From NCBI GenBank assembly GCA_031763025.1, contig JASSKH010000030.1:434001-498000 (forward strand): a stretch of DNA of 64,000 bases, in the 5' to 3' direction. Of the stretch, positions 11,401-21,699 are shown piece after piece. How positions within the stretch are numbered: position 1 is the stretch's first letter; every line of letters starts with the position of its first letter. The notes beneath the pieces were generated by a model. The model saw only the letters and a program-made list of their open reading frames with translations. It was not told the origin of the DNA and ran no database searches. A program made the translations under genes and the position numbers. Origin of the DNA: Macrocystis pyrifera (lineage: Eukaryota > Sar > Phaeophyceae > Laminariales > Laminariaceae).

Positions 11401-13207
11401 GTGCGATACATACACCCTTGCGTAGGCTGAAAATCGTGTTCATGAGAGTGAGTCTTTGCCTGGTTACTGTTTCGTCCTGTCCAATACAGAACACGGGGTA
11501 TTCTTTCGCAAACAACGTCGTTCAGTCAGGTCCCTGTGCTCCCTGCATACCGATGAAGTCAAAACCAAGTTATTGGGTGTTCGGCAGCACGCACTGGTCG
11601 CGCCATGCCCGCTCTTCTCATTTGCGTCCAGGGTGCGTACAACGAAGGTCGCTACCGCAACAAGTGCCTCAATCTGTATCGCAAGGGTCCCGCGTGCTGC
11701 TTTCTTCGTCAGCCGACAAACGGCCCGTCCACTCTGTCTCCCTTGTGTTTTGTGTTTTGTTTTTCTCTACAGTGCGAATATGGCTCTCCATTTCATAGCC
11801 CGATGTGCGCCTTGGTTTCCGTTAGCTGGGTGCAGCCGTCCCAGCCAACTCCGACATTATCTTCCTCCGTATGCGTATCCACGCGGCGGTCACCTTCTCC
11901 CCACTCCCCAGGCTGTTGCCATAGCGCACCCTGCTGTGGTGATGGCCCTGCTCTTTTCGAGGAGTGAAGTCTTCTGTTGGTCGAGGAATGAAACCTTCTG
12001 CGCTGGAGTTGTTGAAATTAAGTGGACCACCACCCCACCACCACTCTACGTGGCCCTTACAAGTCAGGAGTCCGCCGGCCAGACCGCGCACGGTTCCCCT
12101 CTTCACCTAACCCGAGGCTAGAGACTCGCACGACCGCCGATAGACCACTGTAGGCCCTGGCGGACTTCGGTCCACCTCGAGATCGGAGCAGGCCGAAGCA
12201 GGACGGGATGCAATCGTGTTATCGTAGTGGGCCGGGCCAGACCGTGGCGGTTTTTGAGTGAGGTGCTGGAAGGCCGGTGTCGAAACGCAAAGACCGCACA
12301 TTCAAGGGATGAGAAAAAATTGATGAACACGTCGACCGGGAAGGTTATTGTCACGACAGGTATTGTCTTTGTCACCCGCTAAAAAAAGTGCTACAGTAGT
12401 AGCAACATCACCAGAAAAAAAAAACAAGGAAAACCAAAGATGGAAACTCATGTACGTATTGTTGTCTAATTTTCTTCTTTACCTACGGTACATATATTTA
12501 CAGTAGTACACACTATAAATATCTGTTGCGCACACTCACTTGCTGACCGAACTGTAGCATACCTGGCATATCGTCAGAAAATCAGGTGAGACTGAGGGGT
12601 TCCGCCTTCCCGCCACACTACGAGGGCCGGGGCAGGTCAATCCCGAAGCCGATACCCGGCTTAGCCCCTTTGTAGTTGTGCGTACGGCGCGTGCTACGTA
12701 GGATAGGGGTCGTAGCACCTTTTGCACAAAAAAATACGAACAACAGTTGGAGAGCCTGCCCGATACCGACGTAGCGGACGCCCGGTCGGGGTTGGGGTTG
12801 GGCAAGGGCAACGCCGGCGCCACCGGGACCGGAGCCGTCGCGTCCACCGGAGGCATTGGAGCCGGTGTCGACCGCGTGGTCCTAGGCATGTCGTTTACCT
12901 CTCAATAAATATGTCGTGTCCCCCTCTGCTCACGAGGTTTTGGGAACGAAATGACGAGTGATCGTAAGCGACCACTCCACAATACAGACTCAAGACATTT
13001 TCGATGGCACCCTGAGTTCCATGATTTGTGCCAAATCATTACCTCTGTTGTCATCGCCAATTTTACTGTAGAATCCTAAAACTGTAATGATCCACAACAT
13101 CACTCGGGATACAGTTCGGCCGTGAGAGGATTCATCGGGGTAAGCTTGAGTGTTTTCTCACAGTCAGTTTTGTTTGGGGCGAGTTACGTGCCGATGACTT
13201 GCTAATA
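11401..13207. other. Probable decayed retroelement flank, otherwise unassigned
   Basis: The part between the endonuclease fossil and 12889 has several medium frames on both strands (11456-12121 plus, 11822-12106 minus, 12536-12889 minus). Compositional bias varies and no domain is recognised. It may be the upstream part of the same LINE on the minus strand. From about 12960 to 13207 nothing is seen. Confidence 0.3.
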
Positions 13208-13312
13208 TTACGGGGGACCATAGTAAATAGGACCAAATGTTGTTTGTAAAAATGGGTAAATACGTAGATTTTTGTGTGTACCGTAGGTCCTATTTACTAT
13301 GGTCCTCCGTAA
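13208..13312. mobile_element. MITE family M, copy 3
   Basis: An almost complete copy: 'ttacgggggaccatagtaaa' at the left and its mirror 'tttactatggtcctccgtaa' at the right, flanked by TA on both sides. Confidence 0.9.
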
Positions 13313-13955
13313 TAGTACATCGCTCTTTAAGTGAGGAGCCTCGGATGAAGCTAGGTGCCACCCGTGACTACCGTAGCAGGCGTGGCACGTTCTTCGGGAC
13401 ATATTTGGAATTACAGTAGTGCGCCCTTTGTATGTGCACGCACTTTTTTACGGGAACAAAGTACTTGGAAATAGTGTACCCTTTTTTACTGCACGCATGT
13501 TTCCGGTGACAAATTGCAGTACTTCGAATTTGTCACGGATGGCGGTGCGTATCCCTGAAATGGCGCAGTACCAGAGGCTATCGCTGGGGTTGACGTACTT
13601 GGTAGTTAAAAGCAGGACTAAGAAACATCAGTTCGAAGAGCCAAAGATATTTGAAATTTCGTTGTGACCCTTGGAATTTCTCATGGTCCTCACATCGAGG
13701 GAAGGGAGCACCGACGGAATAAGGGCTGACTTCTGACTACATCATTATCATGCAAACGAAGCAGGCGCAGCGCTCATTCGTCCGGCATCACCTGCACAGC
13801 TGGGCGGGTATTGAATGAGCACACGAGCGGACGGCACGACACTGCCTGCTGTTGTTGGTGTTGATCAGCCTAGACGCTAGGACTAGTGTAGTTCTGTGAT
13901 TTTCTCTAAAGTGTGTTTATTAAAACATGGGATCAAGAATGGCTGAGAACAATAG
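13313..13955. other. Non-coding stretch
   Basis: No supported coding frame. A weak similarity to hairpin E ('acgggaacaaagtacttgg') occurs near 13450. Confidence 0.35.
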
Positions 13956-13959
13956 GGTT

Positions 13960-14360
13960 GTTGAAGCCATTTATAGGTTGGTGCTGTGAAGAGTGACAGC
14001 GTGGTGGGCTGTCGCCCTGTGCCATAACGTTTGAGACCAACTGAGCAGTTGTCTTGTGCCGCATCGTCTAGACCCACTCAACTGTCTTCCTGTGGTACAG
14101 TATCTAAAGTAGCGCTGAGATCTTGAACAAGTCTATTTCGCCACATTGTTTCAGACGTCTATTCCAGAAGGTTCTATTTCAGCTGAAACCGTCAAAACTT
14201 GTTAATTTGCTGCATCGCGTTTTACAATTGGGTGTCCTTGTATAGGTTATCCATAGGCGATCAATAGTACAGTAGCTCTGTTGTTCGCTGCCGCTCCCAC
14301 CTATAGTATCGGCTACTTATGGTAAAAGTTGACTACGCAAAGGCTACCCAGCCTACACCT
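13960..14360. repeat. Repeat H, copy 1
   Basis: The order of blocks 'agagtgacagcg', 'ttccagaag', 'accgtcaaaactt', 'gggtgtccttgtatag' and 'gttgactacgc' recurs at 23880-24960. In the second copy an element B has been inserted. No coding frame is supported. Confidence 0.6.
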
Positions 14361-14531
14361 AACACAGTTAGTGTGCGATTATCTTGGCGGTAGGAAAAAA
14401 GCTGACGGGCTCGCTGTACACATTGAAGCGCGATTGCCAGTGTCCCAAAGGTCTCCCACAGCAGCAAGCAAATTCACACAGCGAAACAGCTCTCGCAGGA
14501 ACCTAAGGTACCATGTGGACTATACTTGCAG

Positions 14532-14764
14532 CAAACAACCCAGCAATCAGCGACATCCCCATGGCCAACTCGAGCGCTATTTTCACTCCTTCTGGTCCCC
14601 GCATTCGGCCAGGCTATCACGTGGCTGTATTCGATCATGACCGTGGTGGGAGCGCTTTCGACGTTGTTTTTCTTGTGGGATTTGCAACGACGTCGGTACA
14701 TGCAAGAAGTCGTCAGGCACTCGCCAAAGGGGGTGATACGTCTTCGAATGTTGATATCATTGAG
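14532..14764 (+). CDS. Membrane exon 2 of 7TM-like gene
   Basis: An acceptor CAG (14529-14531) after 'ctatacttg' opens a frame of 77 codons that ends at ATTGAG followed by GTGAGA, leaving two bases (phase 2). The peptide contains the long hydrophobic segment 'ALFSLLLVPAFGQAITWLYS' running on through 'MTVVGALSTLFFLW', then a basic loop 'DLQRRRYMQEVVRH' and a second short hydrophobic start 'RLRMLIS'. This fits one membrane helix, a cytoplasmic loop and the start of the next helix. The entry phase (0) fits the EGF-like exon, and the exit phase (2) fits the exon at 18338. The family is not recognised. Confidence 0.5.
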
Positions 14765-15265
14765 GTGAGAGGGAGGGAGGGGGAAGGGGGAGGGGTAATG
14801 TCACTGCTTTTGTTTGAAATATTGTGTCTCTCCGGTGACTATTATTGCGCTGGTTGTGTCGTCCATTTATCAATTTCGAGCGGAAAGCCGTTGATCAGAT
14901 CTCCTGGATTCTGACGCCCAACTGGTGGAGATTCGCGTTGACGAGATAACTGTCTGCTCTGTACCCACTCGAATTTTAACGTGGGCACTGTTCCGTTTCT
15001 ACAGTCCGCAGGACAGCATATGTAATAGTTTTTTTGGGCGTTGTGAATGCGGTGTCAACAGCCCTTTACTTGAAGAGGCATATTCAGCTTCGATCGTTCG
15101 TAGTTTTTTATAGCTCTTGCAACAACAACAACTATAACACCACCACAAAAAACGGCAAACGCTCGTTTTTAATCCCTTGGCACAATCCCCACCCCTGGCT
15201 TTTGTTTATTTATTCTGCGGTCGGCCGCTACAATGTACTTCGTCGGCCTTGACATGTCACGCGCC
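14765..15265. other. Intronic sequence, nothing recognised
   Basis: Starts with a G-rich run just after the exon-2 donor. No repeat or frame is supported until the minisatellite at 15270. Confidence 0.35.
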
Positions 15266-15269
15266 ATGG

Positions 15270-15592
15270 TTTCCCACCGAGTCGCCCTCCTCCTTTCCGT
15301 TGGAGTTGTCCCCCTCTTCCTGTCCGTTGGAACTGCCAACCTCCTCCATTCCGTCGGTATTGTCGTCGTCTTCCTATTTTTCGTCGGTATTGTTGTCGCC
15401 CTCCTCGGTTCCGTTGGTATTACTCCCTTTCTCAGTCTCGTCGGAGTTATCACCCTTCTGATTTCCGTCGGTATTTTCCGCTTCTTTTTTTCTATAATAT
15501 TTAACGCTCTCCCCATTTGCGTCGGTTTTGTTCACCTCCTCGTTTCCGTCGGTATTGCCACCCTCCACATTGCCTTGGTGTTGACGCCCCCC
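15270..15592. repeat. Minisatellite S1 (27/30-bp units)
   Basis: About ten degenerate units built on 'tccgtcggtattgtcg...cctcct'. Successive units measured by eye are 27, 27, 30, 30, 27, 27 and so on, nearly always a multiple of three. Read on the minus strand a unit gives an acidic 9-10 residue motif (type 'NTDGNEEVD'). On the plus strand it gives a hydrophobic one (type 'SVGIVDLLF'). Two related arrays lie at 17010 and 17880. Confidence 0.8.
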
Positions 15593-15609
15593 TCCCCCCT
15601 GTGTCGTAG

Positions 15610-16647
15610 GCAAGATGGATGCGATTCTAACAGACTCGCCCCTTGACACTAGGGTTAAGAGATGTGTCCTAATGAATGTGATAGTACCAAAGCTAGAATA
15701 TGCAGGAGAAGTATGGGAAGAGAAAGCGAAACTCGCAAAGCAGTTGGAAACAGTACATATGACAGCAGCTAAAACAATCCTGAGATGCTCAAGCACGACT
15801 AGTAGCACAGTATTAAGAGTAGAACTGGCAATGCACCCACTCAAGACAAATAGAGACACGAGGAAGTTGAAATGGCAATATAAAGTAAGGAACATACCAA
15901 AAAAGAGATTGGCAGCCATAGTTGATAGAGCTGTTTGGAAATAAGGTGGGATGGCGTAGTTAAGAAAGTATGGAAATATATAGGGGGGAACCAAGAAGAG
16001 GTGATGTCCGCCGGGAAGTTTGGGAGGTACAAGACAGAAGTAGAAGAAAGGATAGAAAGAAGGGAAAGGCTAGCGCTATGAAACAAAGTGGAATCGGAAA
16101 GACACTTAGAGACATACATGGGATTGAGCGAAGGGATAGGAATGCAGACGTATTTGAACGATCCAATGGACTTCGCGAAAACGTTGAAACTGCGCTTTGG
16201 TGTAGGTGACCTGGACCTGCCAGAAAGAAGAAAGATGTATACCAGTAGCCCGGAGGAGGAGGAAGTAGATGCACAGATGTGCCCGTGTGGCAAAGCAACA
16301 GAGATTAGAACTCACATAGTAGGAGAATGTGAAATATACAAGGAGGAACAGGACGTGCTAGAAGAGGAGATGAGGGAAATAGGCGAAAGTGACATGCAGG
16401 AGTTTGATGCACTAGATAGCACCGAGAAAACGATCGCTATCCTAGGAGATAGATGGTGACCACAGGCGGTCAAACAGGAAGGGGATAAGAGTAGCAAATA
16501 ATGTTTATGCAATATTTGGAAACAACGTAATGAGCACCCAACTGTTGGAGGTGCCTCTATTAGGAGTAGGAACGGTGCTCCGTCTCGAAAGGGATGCGTC
16601 GTCAATGGTCAAATGACTTGATTCAAGCAACAAATGAGTACGCCCCC
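15610..16647 (+). mobile_element. LINE 3' fragment, same family as 1-2030
   Basis: A 5'-truncated LINE. It begins inside the thumb region ('VPKLEYAGEVWEEKAKLAKQ', 15615-15944), loses a few codons after 'DRAVW', and continues in another frame at 16088-16459. That frame includes the C-terminal zinc-knuckle-like 'CPCGKATEIRTHIVGEC' (C-x-C-x8-H-x4-C) and ends where a Trp codon has become TGA ('LGDRW' then stop). The tail 'VGGASIRSRNGAPSRKG' remains readable to about 16610. The 3' end is 'gagtacgccccc', as in the fragment at 29043. There is no complete polymerase, so it is non-functional. Confidence 0.9.
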
Positions 16648-16649
16648 TG

Positions 16650-16995
16650 GGAATGATCGTATCACGTAGTGTTTATGGTAAGGCACCCAAGAGTGAGTTA
16701 CATAGTACTCCCTTTGCTGTCTCTGGAAGTGGCTACACCGGAAATTAAATTAACTCATTGAAGCTGTCATCCATATGCAAGTCCGCCTCACAAGGAGTTC
16801 TTAGTAGGATGCAGCTCACCCTTCATGTGATTCGCCGGACACCTCACGGCGCTTCGCGCTTAGTGCAAGCAATGTCTGCCTGGTCGATGAAAACCCGGCA
16901 TGCTCCGTCCCGGCATTGTAGGGATGCGAGGGTCTATAGTCATACGACTACGGCCATGCATGAGATCGAGTACATCTCTCCTAACGAGTACGCCC
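16650..16995 (+). repeat. Repeat A, copy 1 (5' part missing)
   Basis: Matches 17530-17878 and the reverse complement of 55846-56200. Shared landmarks are 'gctgtctctggaagtggc', 'ttcttagtaggatgcagctc', 'gcaagcaatgtctgcctgg' and 'gggatgcgagggtctat'. It abuts the LINE 3' end at its left and a C-run followed by minisatellite S2 at its right. Confidence 0.85.
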
Positions 16996-17009
16996 CCCCC
17001 CCCCTGACC

Positions 17010-17350
17010 GTTAGTATTGTCGATCTCCTTATTTATGTTGATATTATCGACCTACTCTTTTCTTTCGGTGCTGTCGACTTCCTCGTTTCCATCGGTACCA
17101 TCAACTTCCTGCTATCCGTCGGTATTGCCCGCCTCTTCCTTTCCGTCGGTATTGTCCACCTCTTCATTTCCGTCGGTATTGTCGACCTATTATTTCCCAT
17201 CGATATTGTCATTTTTCCTTTCCATCGGTATTGTTGTCCCCCCTCAATACGTCAGTATTTTCTACTTTCCTATTTCTATCTGTGTTGTTACCGTCCTCCT
17301 TCCGTGAGCATATGGTTACCTTCTTCGTTTCCGTCGGTTTTATCGCCCCG
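17010..17350. repeat. Minisatellite S2 (mostly 27-bp units)
   Basis: About eleven units of the S1 type ('tttccgtcggtattgtcga' plus 'cctcttc'), preceded by a run of about ten C. Several consecutive units are exactly 27 bp, so reading frames persist through the array on both strands. Confidence 0.8.
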
Positions 17351-17364
17351 CCCCCCTATATTGT

Positions 17365-17878
17365 ATACCTGGTATATCAATATAGGTTGGGTTGGCGTCG
17401 GTTGGCGACGACGCTGTGTATCACGCCTCTCACTGCGTGAGCTAGACAGCCAGGGTATCTTTTTTGTTTTGTTTTTTAGCGGTTACTACCGCTGGCGGTC
17501 AAGTTAGATCATTTTTGTGCGGGGAGGACCTTTAATCCGCACAAGGGAGATGGCCGTATCACGTAGTGTGTATATGGTGAGGTGTCCACAAAGCAGTCGC
17601 ATAGTAAACCCATTGCTGTCTCTGGAAGTGGCCACACCAGAAATTAAATCAATTAATTGATGCTGTCATCCATATACAAGAAAATCCGCCCCTACAGCGG
17701 TTCTTAGTAGGATGCATCTCACCCTTCATGCGATTTACCCAACACCCCACAGCGGTTAGCGCTTGGTGCAAGCAATGTCTGCCTGGTCAGTGAAAATCCG
17801 ACGTGCTCTGTCGTGGCATTGTAGGGATGCGAGGGTCTATGGTCATAGGACTACGACCAGGCATGAACATGAGTACCC
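17365..17878 (+). repeat. Repeat A, copy 2 (full length)
   Basis: The longest plus-oriented copy. It starts at the nonamer TACCTGGTA (17366), continues through 'ttggcgtcggttggcgacga' and 'cactgcgtgagctagacagc', then the part shared with copy 1. The whole ~510 bp matches the reverse complement of 55846-56385. It ends in a C-run followed by minisatellite S3, the same order as copy 1 plus S2. No protein is supported. Confidence 0.88.
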
Positions 17879-17879
17879 C

Positions 17880-18295
17880 CCCCCTCTTTTCCGTCGGCAC
17901 GGTCGACCTCCTATTTTCCGTGGGTACTGTCGCCTTCCTATGCTTCGTCTAAACCAGCAACCTCCTCGTGTTTCCGTCGATCTTATCGTTCTCCTCCTTC
18001 CCGTCGTTATGGTTGCCCTCTTCAATTCCGTTGGTTTTGTCGCCCCCCTCTTTTCCGTGGGTACTGTCTTGTTCCTCGGTTACGTGGGTACTGTTTCCCT
18101 CCTATTTTCCGCCGGTTTTATCGTCCCCCTCTTTTCCGTCACTTTTTCGGCTTCTTCCTTTGTGTCTGTACTATTGCCCTCCTCATTGTTGACGTTTTTG
18201 TCGCCCCCCCTCTCTCCCGTCGATGTTGTCGCCTTCCTCCGTTCCGCCGGTGCTGTCGCCCTTTTTCGTTCCATCGATGTTTCAACCTCGCCGTT
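17880..18295. repeat. Minisatellite S3 (27/30-bp units)
   Basis: A third array of the same family, about 13 diverged units ('ttccgtgggtactgtc', 'ttccgtcgatgttgtcgcc'). It directly precedes the exon-3 candidate at 18338. Confidence 0.78.
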
Positions 18296-18337
18296 GACCG
18301 CGGTATATTCATCACCACTCATCATGTGGATGGGAAG

Positions 18338-18509
18338 CTTATCTACCGGGTCGATAACGATGATAACAACCGTCGCGATGGCCCGGAGGGGGGAGGCGTC
18401 CTTGTGGGACGGGGGCATGTTCTACGTGTACCACGGCTTTTCCTTTCCCCTGATGATGTTCGCCACGATGGAACTTATGGAGCTATGGTTAAACTCCCTG
18501 CCGCCACAG
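18338..18509 (+). CDS. Membrane exon 3 of 7TM-like gene
   Basis: After an AG at 18336-18337 the frame takes one base to complete a codon (phase 2 entry, matching exon 2) and runs 57 codons to CCGCCACAG followed by GTGCGA, a phase 0 exit. The joined peptide across the exon 2/3 border reads 'RLRMLISLSLSTGSITMITT', a continuous hydrophobic helix. Next comes a short loop 'RRGEASLWDGG' and another helix 'MFYVYHGFSFPLMMFATMEL'. The acceptor has no clear pyrimidine tract, so the exact border is the weakest of the set. No family is recognised. Confidence 0.5.
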
Positions 18510-18844
18510 GTGCGAAACTGTGATACCACTCACGTCACAGCTTGCCCCAGCTGACGTATGTCGTTCGTATTTATTTTTGGATATATATAAATCGTTCACG
18601 GCCAGCTCTTAGTTCGTTTGAGCCGTGCTTGCTCGGAGTGTGTGGAGTTGCCGGTCTTCGGTTTCAGACAGGAATCGGTCCGAAATCGGTCTCCGTTGTT
18701 AAGGAAATAGTGTTACTTAGCGTATCGGAAAGGCCTAGATACCCAAACATCAGACTTCGATGCGTCGTATCGGACGCGTGTTTCCCTCCATTCTCTGGCA
18801 TCCACTATTATTTTTTTCGGCTATTGAACGAAGTTTTGGCGAAT

Positions 18845-18923
18845 AATATCGAACATCGAGAATCGTATCAATGAGATTTTTCGCTCATCTGCATTGTATC
18901 AAACTCGATTCTCGTTCGATATT
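18845..18923. repeat. Short hairpin
   Basis: The arms 'aatatcgaac...gagaatcg' and 'cgattctcgttcgatatt' are inverted copies around a loop of about 40 bases. Other copies were not seen in the window. Confidence 0.5.
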
Positions 18924-19375
18924 CACCACCAGTAAGGAATACGGGTATGTGCTACGAGTATGGCCGGCATGCCTCTCTGGACGGTCCAAACCCAGGGAAA
19001 AGCGCACATTAGAGCAATTTCCAACAAACGCAGGATAAACGTTTTCACAATACCAGACCCAACTCCTGTTGGGTGTTTTTCCCTTTGACACTTGGACGGC
19101 GACATCGGCGGTGACATGCAGAGCCAAGTTTATCGTAGGTGTCAGAAGCCATCCGGCGAGGTCATGGCTAGGCCAGAGTAGTAAAGTGCCCGCTCTGGTA
19201 TCATTCGTTTTCAGGTTCGACCTCGGAACCGTCGAGGTCCTAACCCCTTCTCTCCACCCTATCGTTCCTTCCACGGCTAGCGGCACACAGCCCGGTTTGA
19301 ATGTATAGCATGACATCGAAATCGTACTAACGTTATCGTTAGTACTGCCTTCGAAAAGGCAATCGTTCGGAAGGA

Positions 19376-19377
<2 letters not shown>

Positions 19378-19408
<31 letters not shown>
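19378..19408. repeat. Poly-G run, 31 bases
   Basis: An uninterrupted 31-base G tract inside an intron of the gene model. It can form a G-quadruplex on this strand and is prone to length error in sequencing. Confidence 0.97.
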
Positions 19409-19409
<1 letters not shown>

Positions 19410-19630
19410 GTCACTGTAAAGAAACTCGCGCAAGGCTCTAGACTCACCGATTTTTCTTCGGTCCACAAGGTATCAGTACGATGTACAGTGCAGGATAACG
19501 GACGAACTTCTGAAGTGCGCAAAGGGGAAAATGCCGTGAATGACTTCGCAGCTGCGGGTAGAACGCGCGCGTTGTTCTTTACATCCCGTGACGCTGCTGA
19601 CAAACGCGCGCAATACATCTCGTGCGGCAG

Positions 19631-19816
19631 ATGCTACGCCCGGGTAGCGCCATGGCAAAGCTTAAACGCGACGGGGAGGAGAAGCACCTTTTCGTGCGGG
19701 TGGGGGTGTCCAACATGGTGCTCGTTGCGCTGATTGGGCCTTTGTCGATGTTTTTCACACAGAGGCGTCTCATCAGCGTGGTCCATGTATCAATGTTGTT
19801 TTCTTCCCCGCTATTG
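19631..19816 (+). CDS. Membrane exon 4 of 7TM-like gene
   Basis: CAG at 19628-19630 followed by 62 codons and a strong donor (CTATTG, then GTGAGT), phase 0 on both sides. An upstream in-frame stop (19598-19600) limits the start. The peptide has a basic loop 'AMAKLKRDGEEKHLFVRV' before a hydrophobic helix 'SNMVLVALIGPLSMFF', then 'TQRRLISVVHVSMLFSSPLL', the start of another helix that the next exon would continue. A diverged copy with the same acceptor position lies at 45326 ('AKIKRGEEEKHLFVWIRVSY'). Conservation of the frame between the two copies is good evidence for real coding. Confidence 0.7.
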
Positions 19817-21103
19817 GTGAGTGGTGTGAAGCGAGGCTGTTTGACGCACAGTAGGGCAGACCGCCCACGTGGGTTGATGGACAAACACATGTGTGCGTGA
19901 AAAAATAAAGAAATACGTGCACTCGAATAGGCCGAGTTTCCACGGCGTATTGTGCCTGCTAAAAAAAAAAAACTGTTACCTGAGGAAACTATTGATGTAT
20001 TGTACATAGATATTTGCTGCAGCAACAGTATCCAGCACCTGGTACGCAACTGTAGAGCAAGTGGAATGAGGACTGTTTCGATGGCTTACATTAATTTTGA
20101 TTTTGTCACTTCCTTCCAGCGATCGTGCTGATGTAGTTACATAGGTACACTATCGACCAGCGACTCGGCAGACTACTGGCCACTGCTGCTGTAACAACGT
20201 ACCTGCTCAATACGGCCCCTACTTGGTGGTGATACAGTCAATTTTACTGTTAGCCATCGGAATAAAGCAATGATTATTCCAATTTGGTCTACAGTAGCGT
20301 ACTCGCGCTTGATGCTTACGTCAATTATTGATAACTAGTGTACGTCATATAAGCATACTTCATTAACAAGTACCAGGTACCAGTTATAGTTTACATACAC
20401 AACTCGAATGTAGCCTCCGGCAAGGCTATATCTAACCCCTTTGTGATTGCTCCCACGTTTTGGGGGGGAAATCACTTAGATTTAGTGTATGACATTTTTT
20501 TGGCGGTGCAAGGGTTGAAGCCGCCGACACACAGCTTGTCACACGACCTGCGAGCAATTCGTGCTCTATGTCCGATACAGAATTGCGTGGGGGGAAAGAA
20601 GCGGTCGCGAACTTCGCCATATAATAAGGTTCTCTTCTTTAGTCTGGGAGTATGTATGAGTGATCGACGTCGATGCTCGTTCTGCCCGTTGCTGGAGGGA
20701 AAATATGAGAATAATGCATACGAGGTGCCAGGCAGAATGCGTGAAGGTTTCCGAGGAGAATATATAATACCCAGGTGCTGTAGTCAATGTAGCGGTTGGT
20801 ACGTACCGTACGTACGTACCCCGTAGGCAAAACTGGTAGCATTTCGGGACCTATCGATAGCGACCAAAATAACGACGAGTGTGATATTATCAACAGACTA
20901 GAAAGGGCGTGTAGCCGTCCGTACCCGTACTAGAGTCACCGTGGTACGTGCGTGTGGCACAACACCCCATATTGCAGTTCGCACGTATCACCTATCCCCC
21001 ATCCCAGCGGCCCGGGCTGCTTCGTGTGGCCGCCGCTGCAATCGCCGTACTCTGACACGGAGGTCGCTTTGTTTGCCCACGTACGGCTTTCGAAACCGAG
21101 CAG
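19817..21103. other. Intron, no repeat recognised
   Basis: Contains one TACCAGGTA (20371). A stretch near 20519 ('gccgccgacacacagc') resembles 45500 in the paralogous locus. Frames such as 20443-20826 lack recognisable motifs. Confidence 0.35.
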
Positions 21104-21166
21104 ATTGGCTCAATTATCATGGTGGCCATACATCTATCGAACGCAATCGATAAGGCTATGTCCCAG
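21104..21166 (+). CDS. 63-bp membrane exon 5 of 7TM-like gene
   Basis: A 21-codon micro-exon bordered by CAG (21101-21103) and a strong donor CAG/GTAGGT, phase 0 on both sides. The peptide begins 'IGSIIMVAIHLSNAI' and completes the helix started at the end of exon 4. The duplicate locus has an exon of the same 63-bp length at 46477 with the same borders ('IGIIVMAAVRLTSAI', donor AAA/GTGAGC). Equal length, equal phase and mainly conservative replacements support it as a true exon in spite of its small size. Confidence 0.65.
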
Positions 21167-21319
21167 GTAGGTGGACGCATGAGCATGCTTTATGTTTTGT
21201 TGGCGTCTTGCCGCTTGTGGTGATACCGCAGTTTCTGTCCGGATGTGTGTAGGTTGTCTGGGCATTTATTTTAATTCTCGGCTCTTACATTTCCTGACAG
21301 AGTGGTATGTAGTAACCGT

Positions 21320-21640
21320 TGTGATCTATGGTGTCCGCTCACAATGAGCCACCTGTGGCCCGGGATGGCACGTCGGTCATCAGCAAGACCTCTCCCCCGA
21401 GTGCGCCCTGAGCGCGTACTGCGCTGGGAGGGGAAGTATGCCAATGGCACAGAGTTTGAGTAAGAAAAATAGAACGCGATTGAACATATATACTCCGGGA
21501 TAAGTTTACGGTACGAGTACGCGATACAACTTGTGAAATTACTGTTTTCGGGCAGAGGGGCAAGTTACCCTCTGGCGCAATGTGTCCTACACTAAAATCA
21601 GTGCAAATTTGTCTTTTTCTCGTGTTTGCGTAAAAATCAA
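21320..21640. repeat. Intronic block shared with the paralogous locus
   Basis: Blocks 'gccacctgtggcccgggatgg', 'gagtgcgccctg' and 'atgccaatggcacagagtt' correspond in order to about 47035-47140 and 48140-48345, where a tandem repeat and repeat I have been inserted between them. The segment lies after exon 5 in both loci, so the duplication included intron sequence. Confidence 0.65.
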
Positions 21641-21699
21641 GCCAAAAAATAACATATCCCACGTTTTCAATTATTAAGTGCTGTCGCGCACCGTCTTTA

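Noticed and set aside
16758..17507. 249-codon plus-strand ORF as a membrane protein
   Set aside because: It consists of repeat A and a minisatellite; hydrophobic residues come from the 27-bp unit and the frame has no start context or exon borders.
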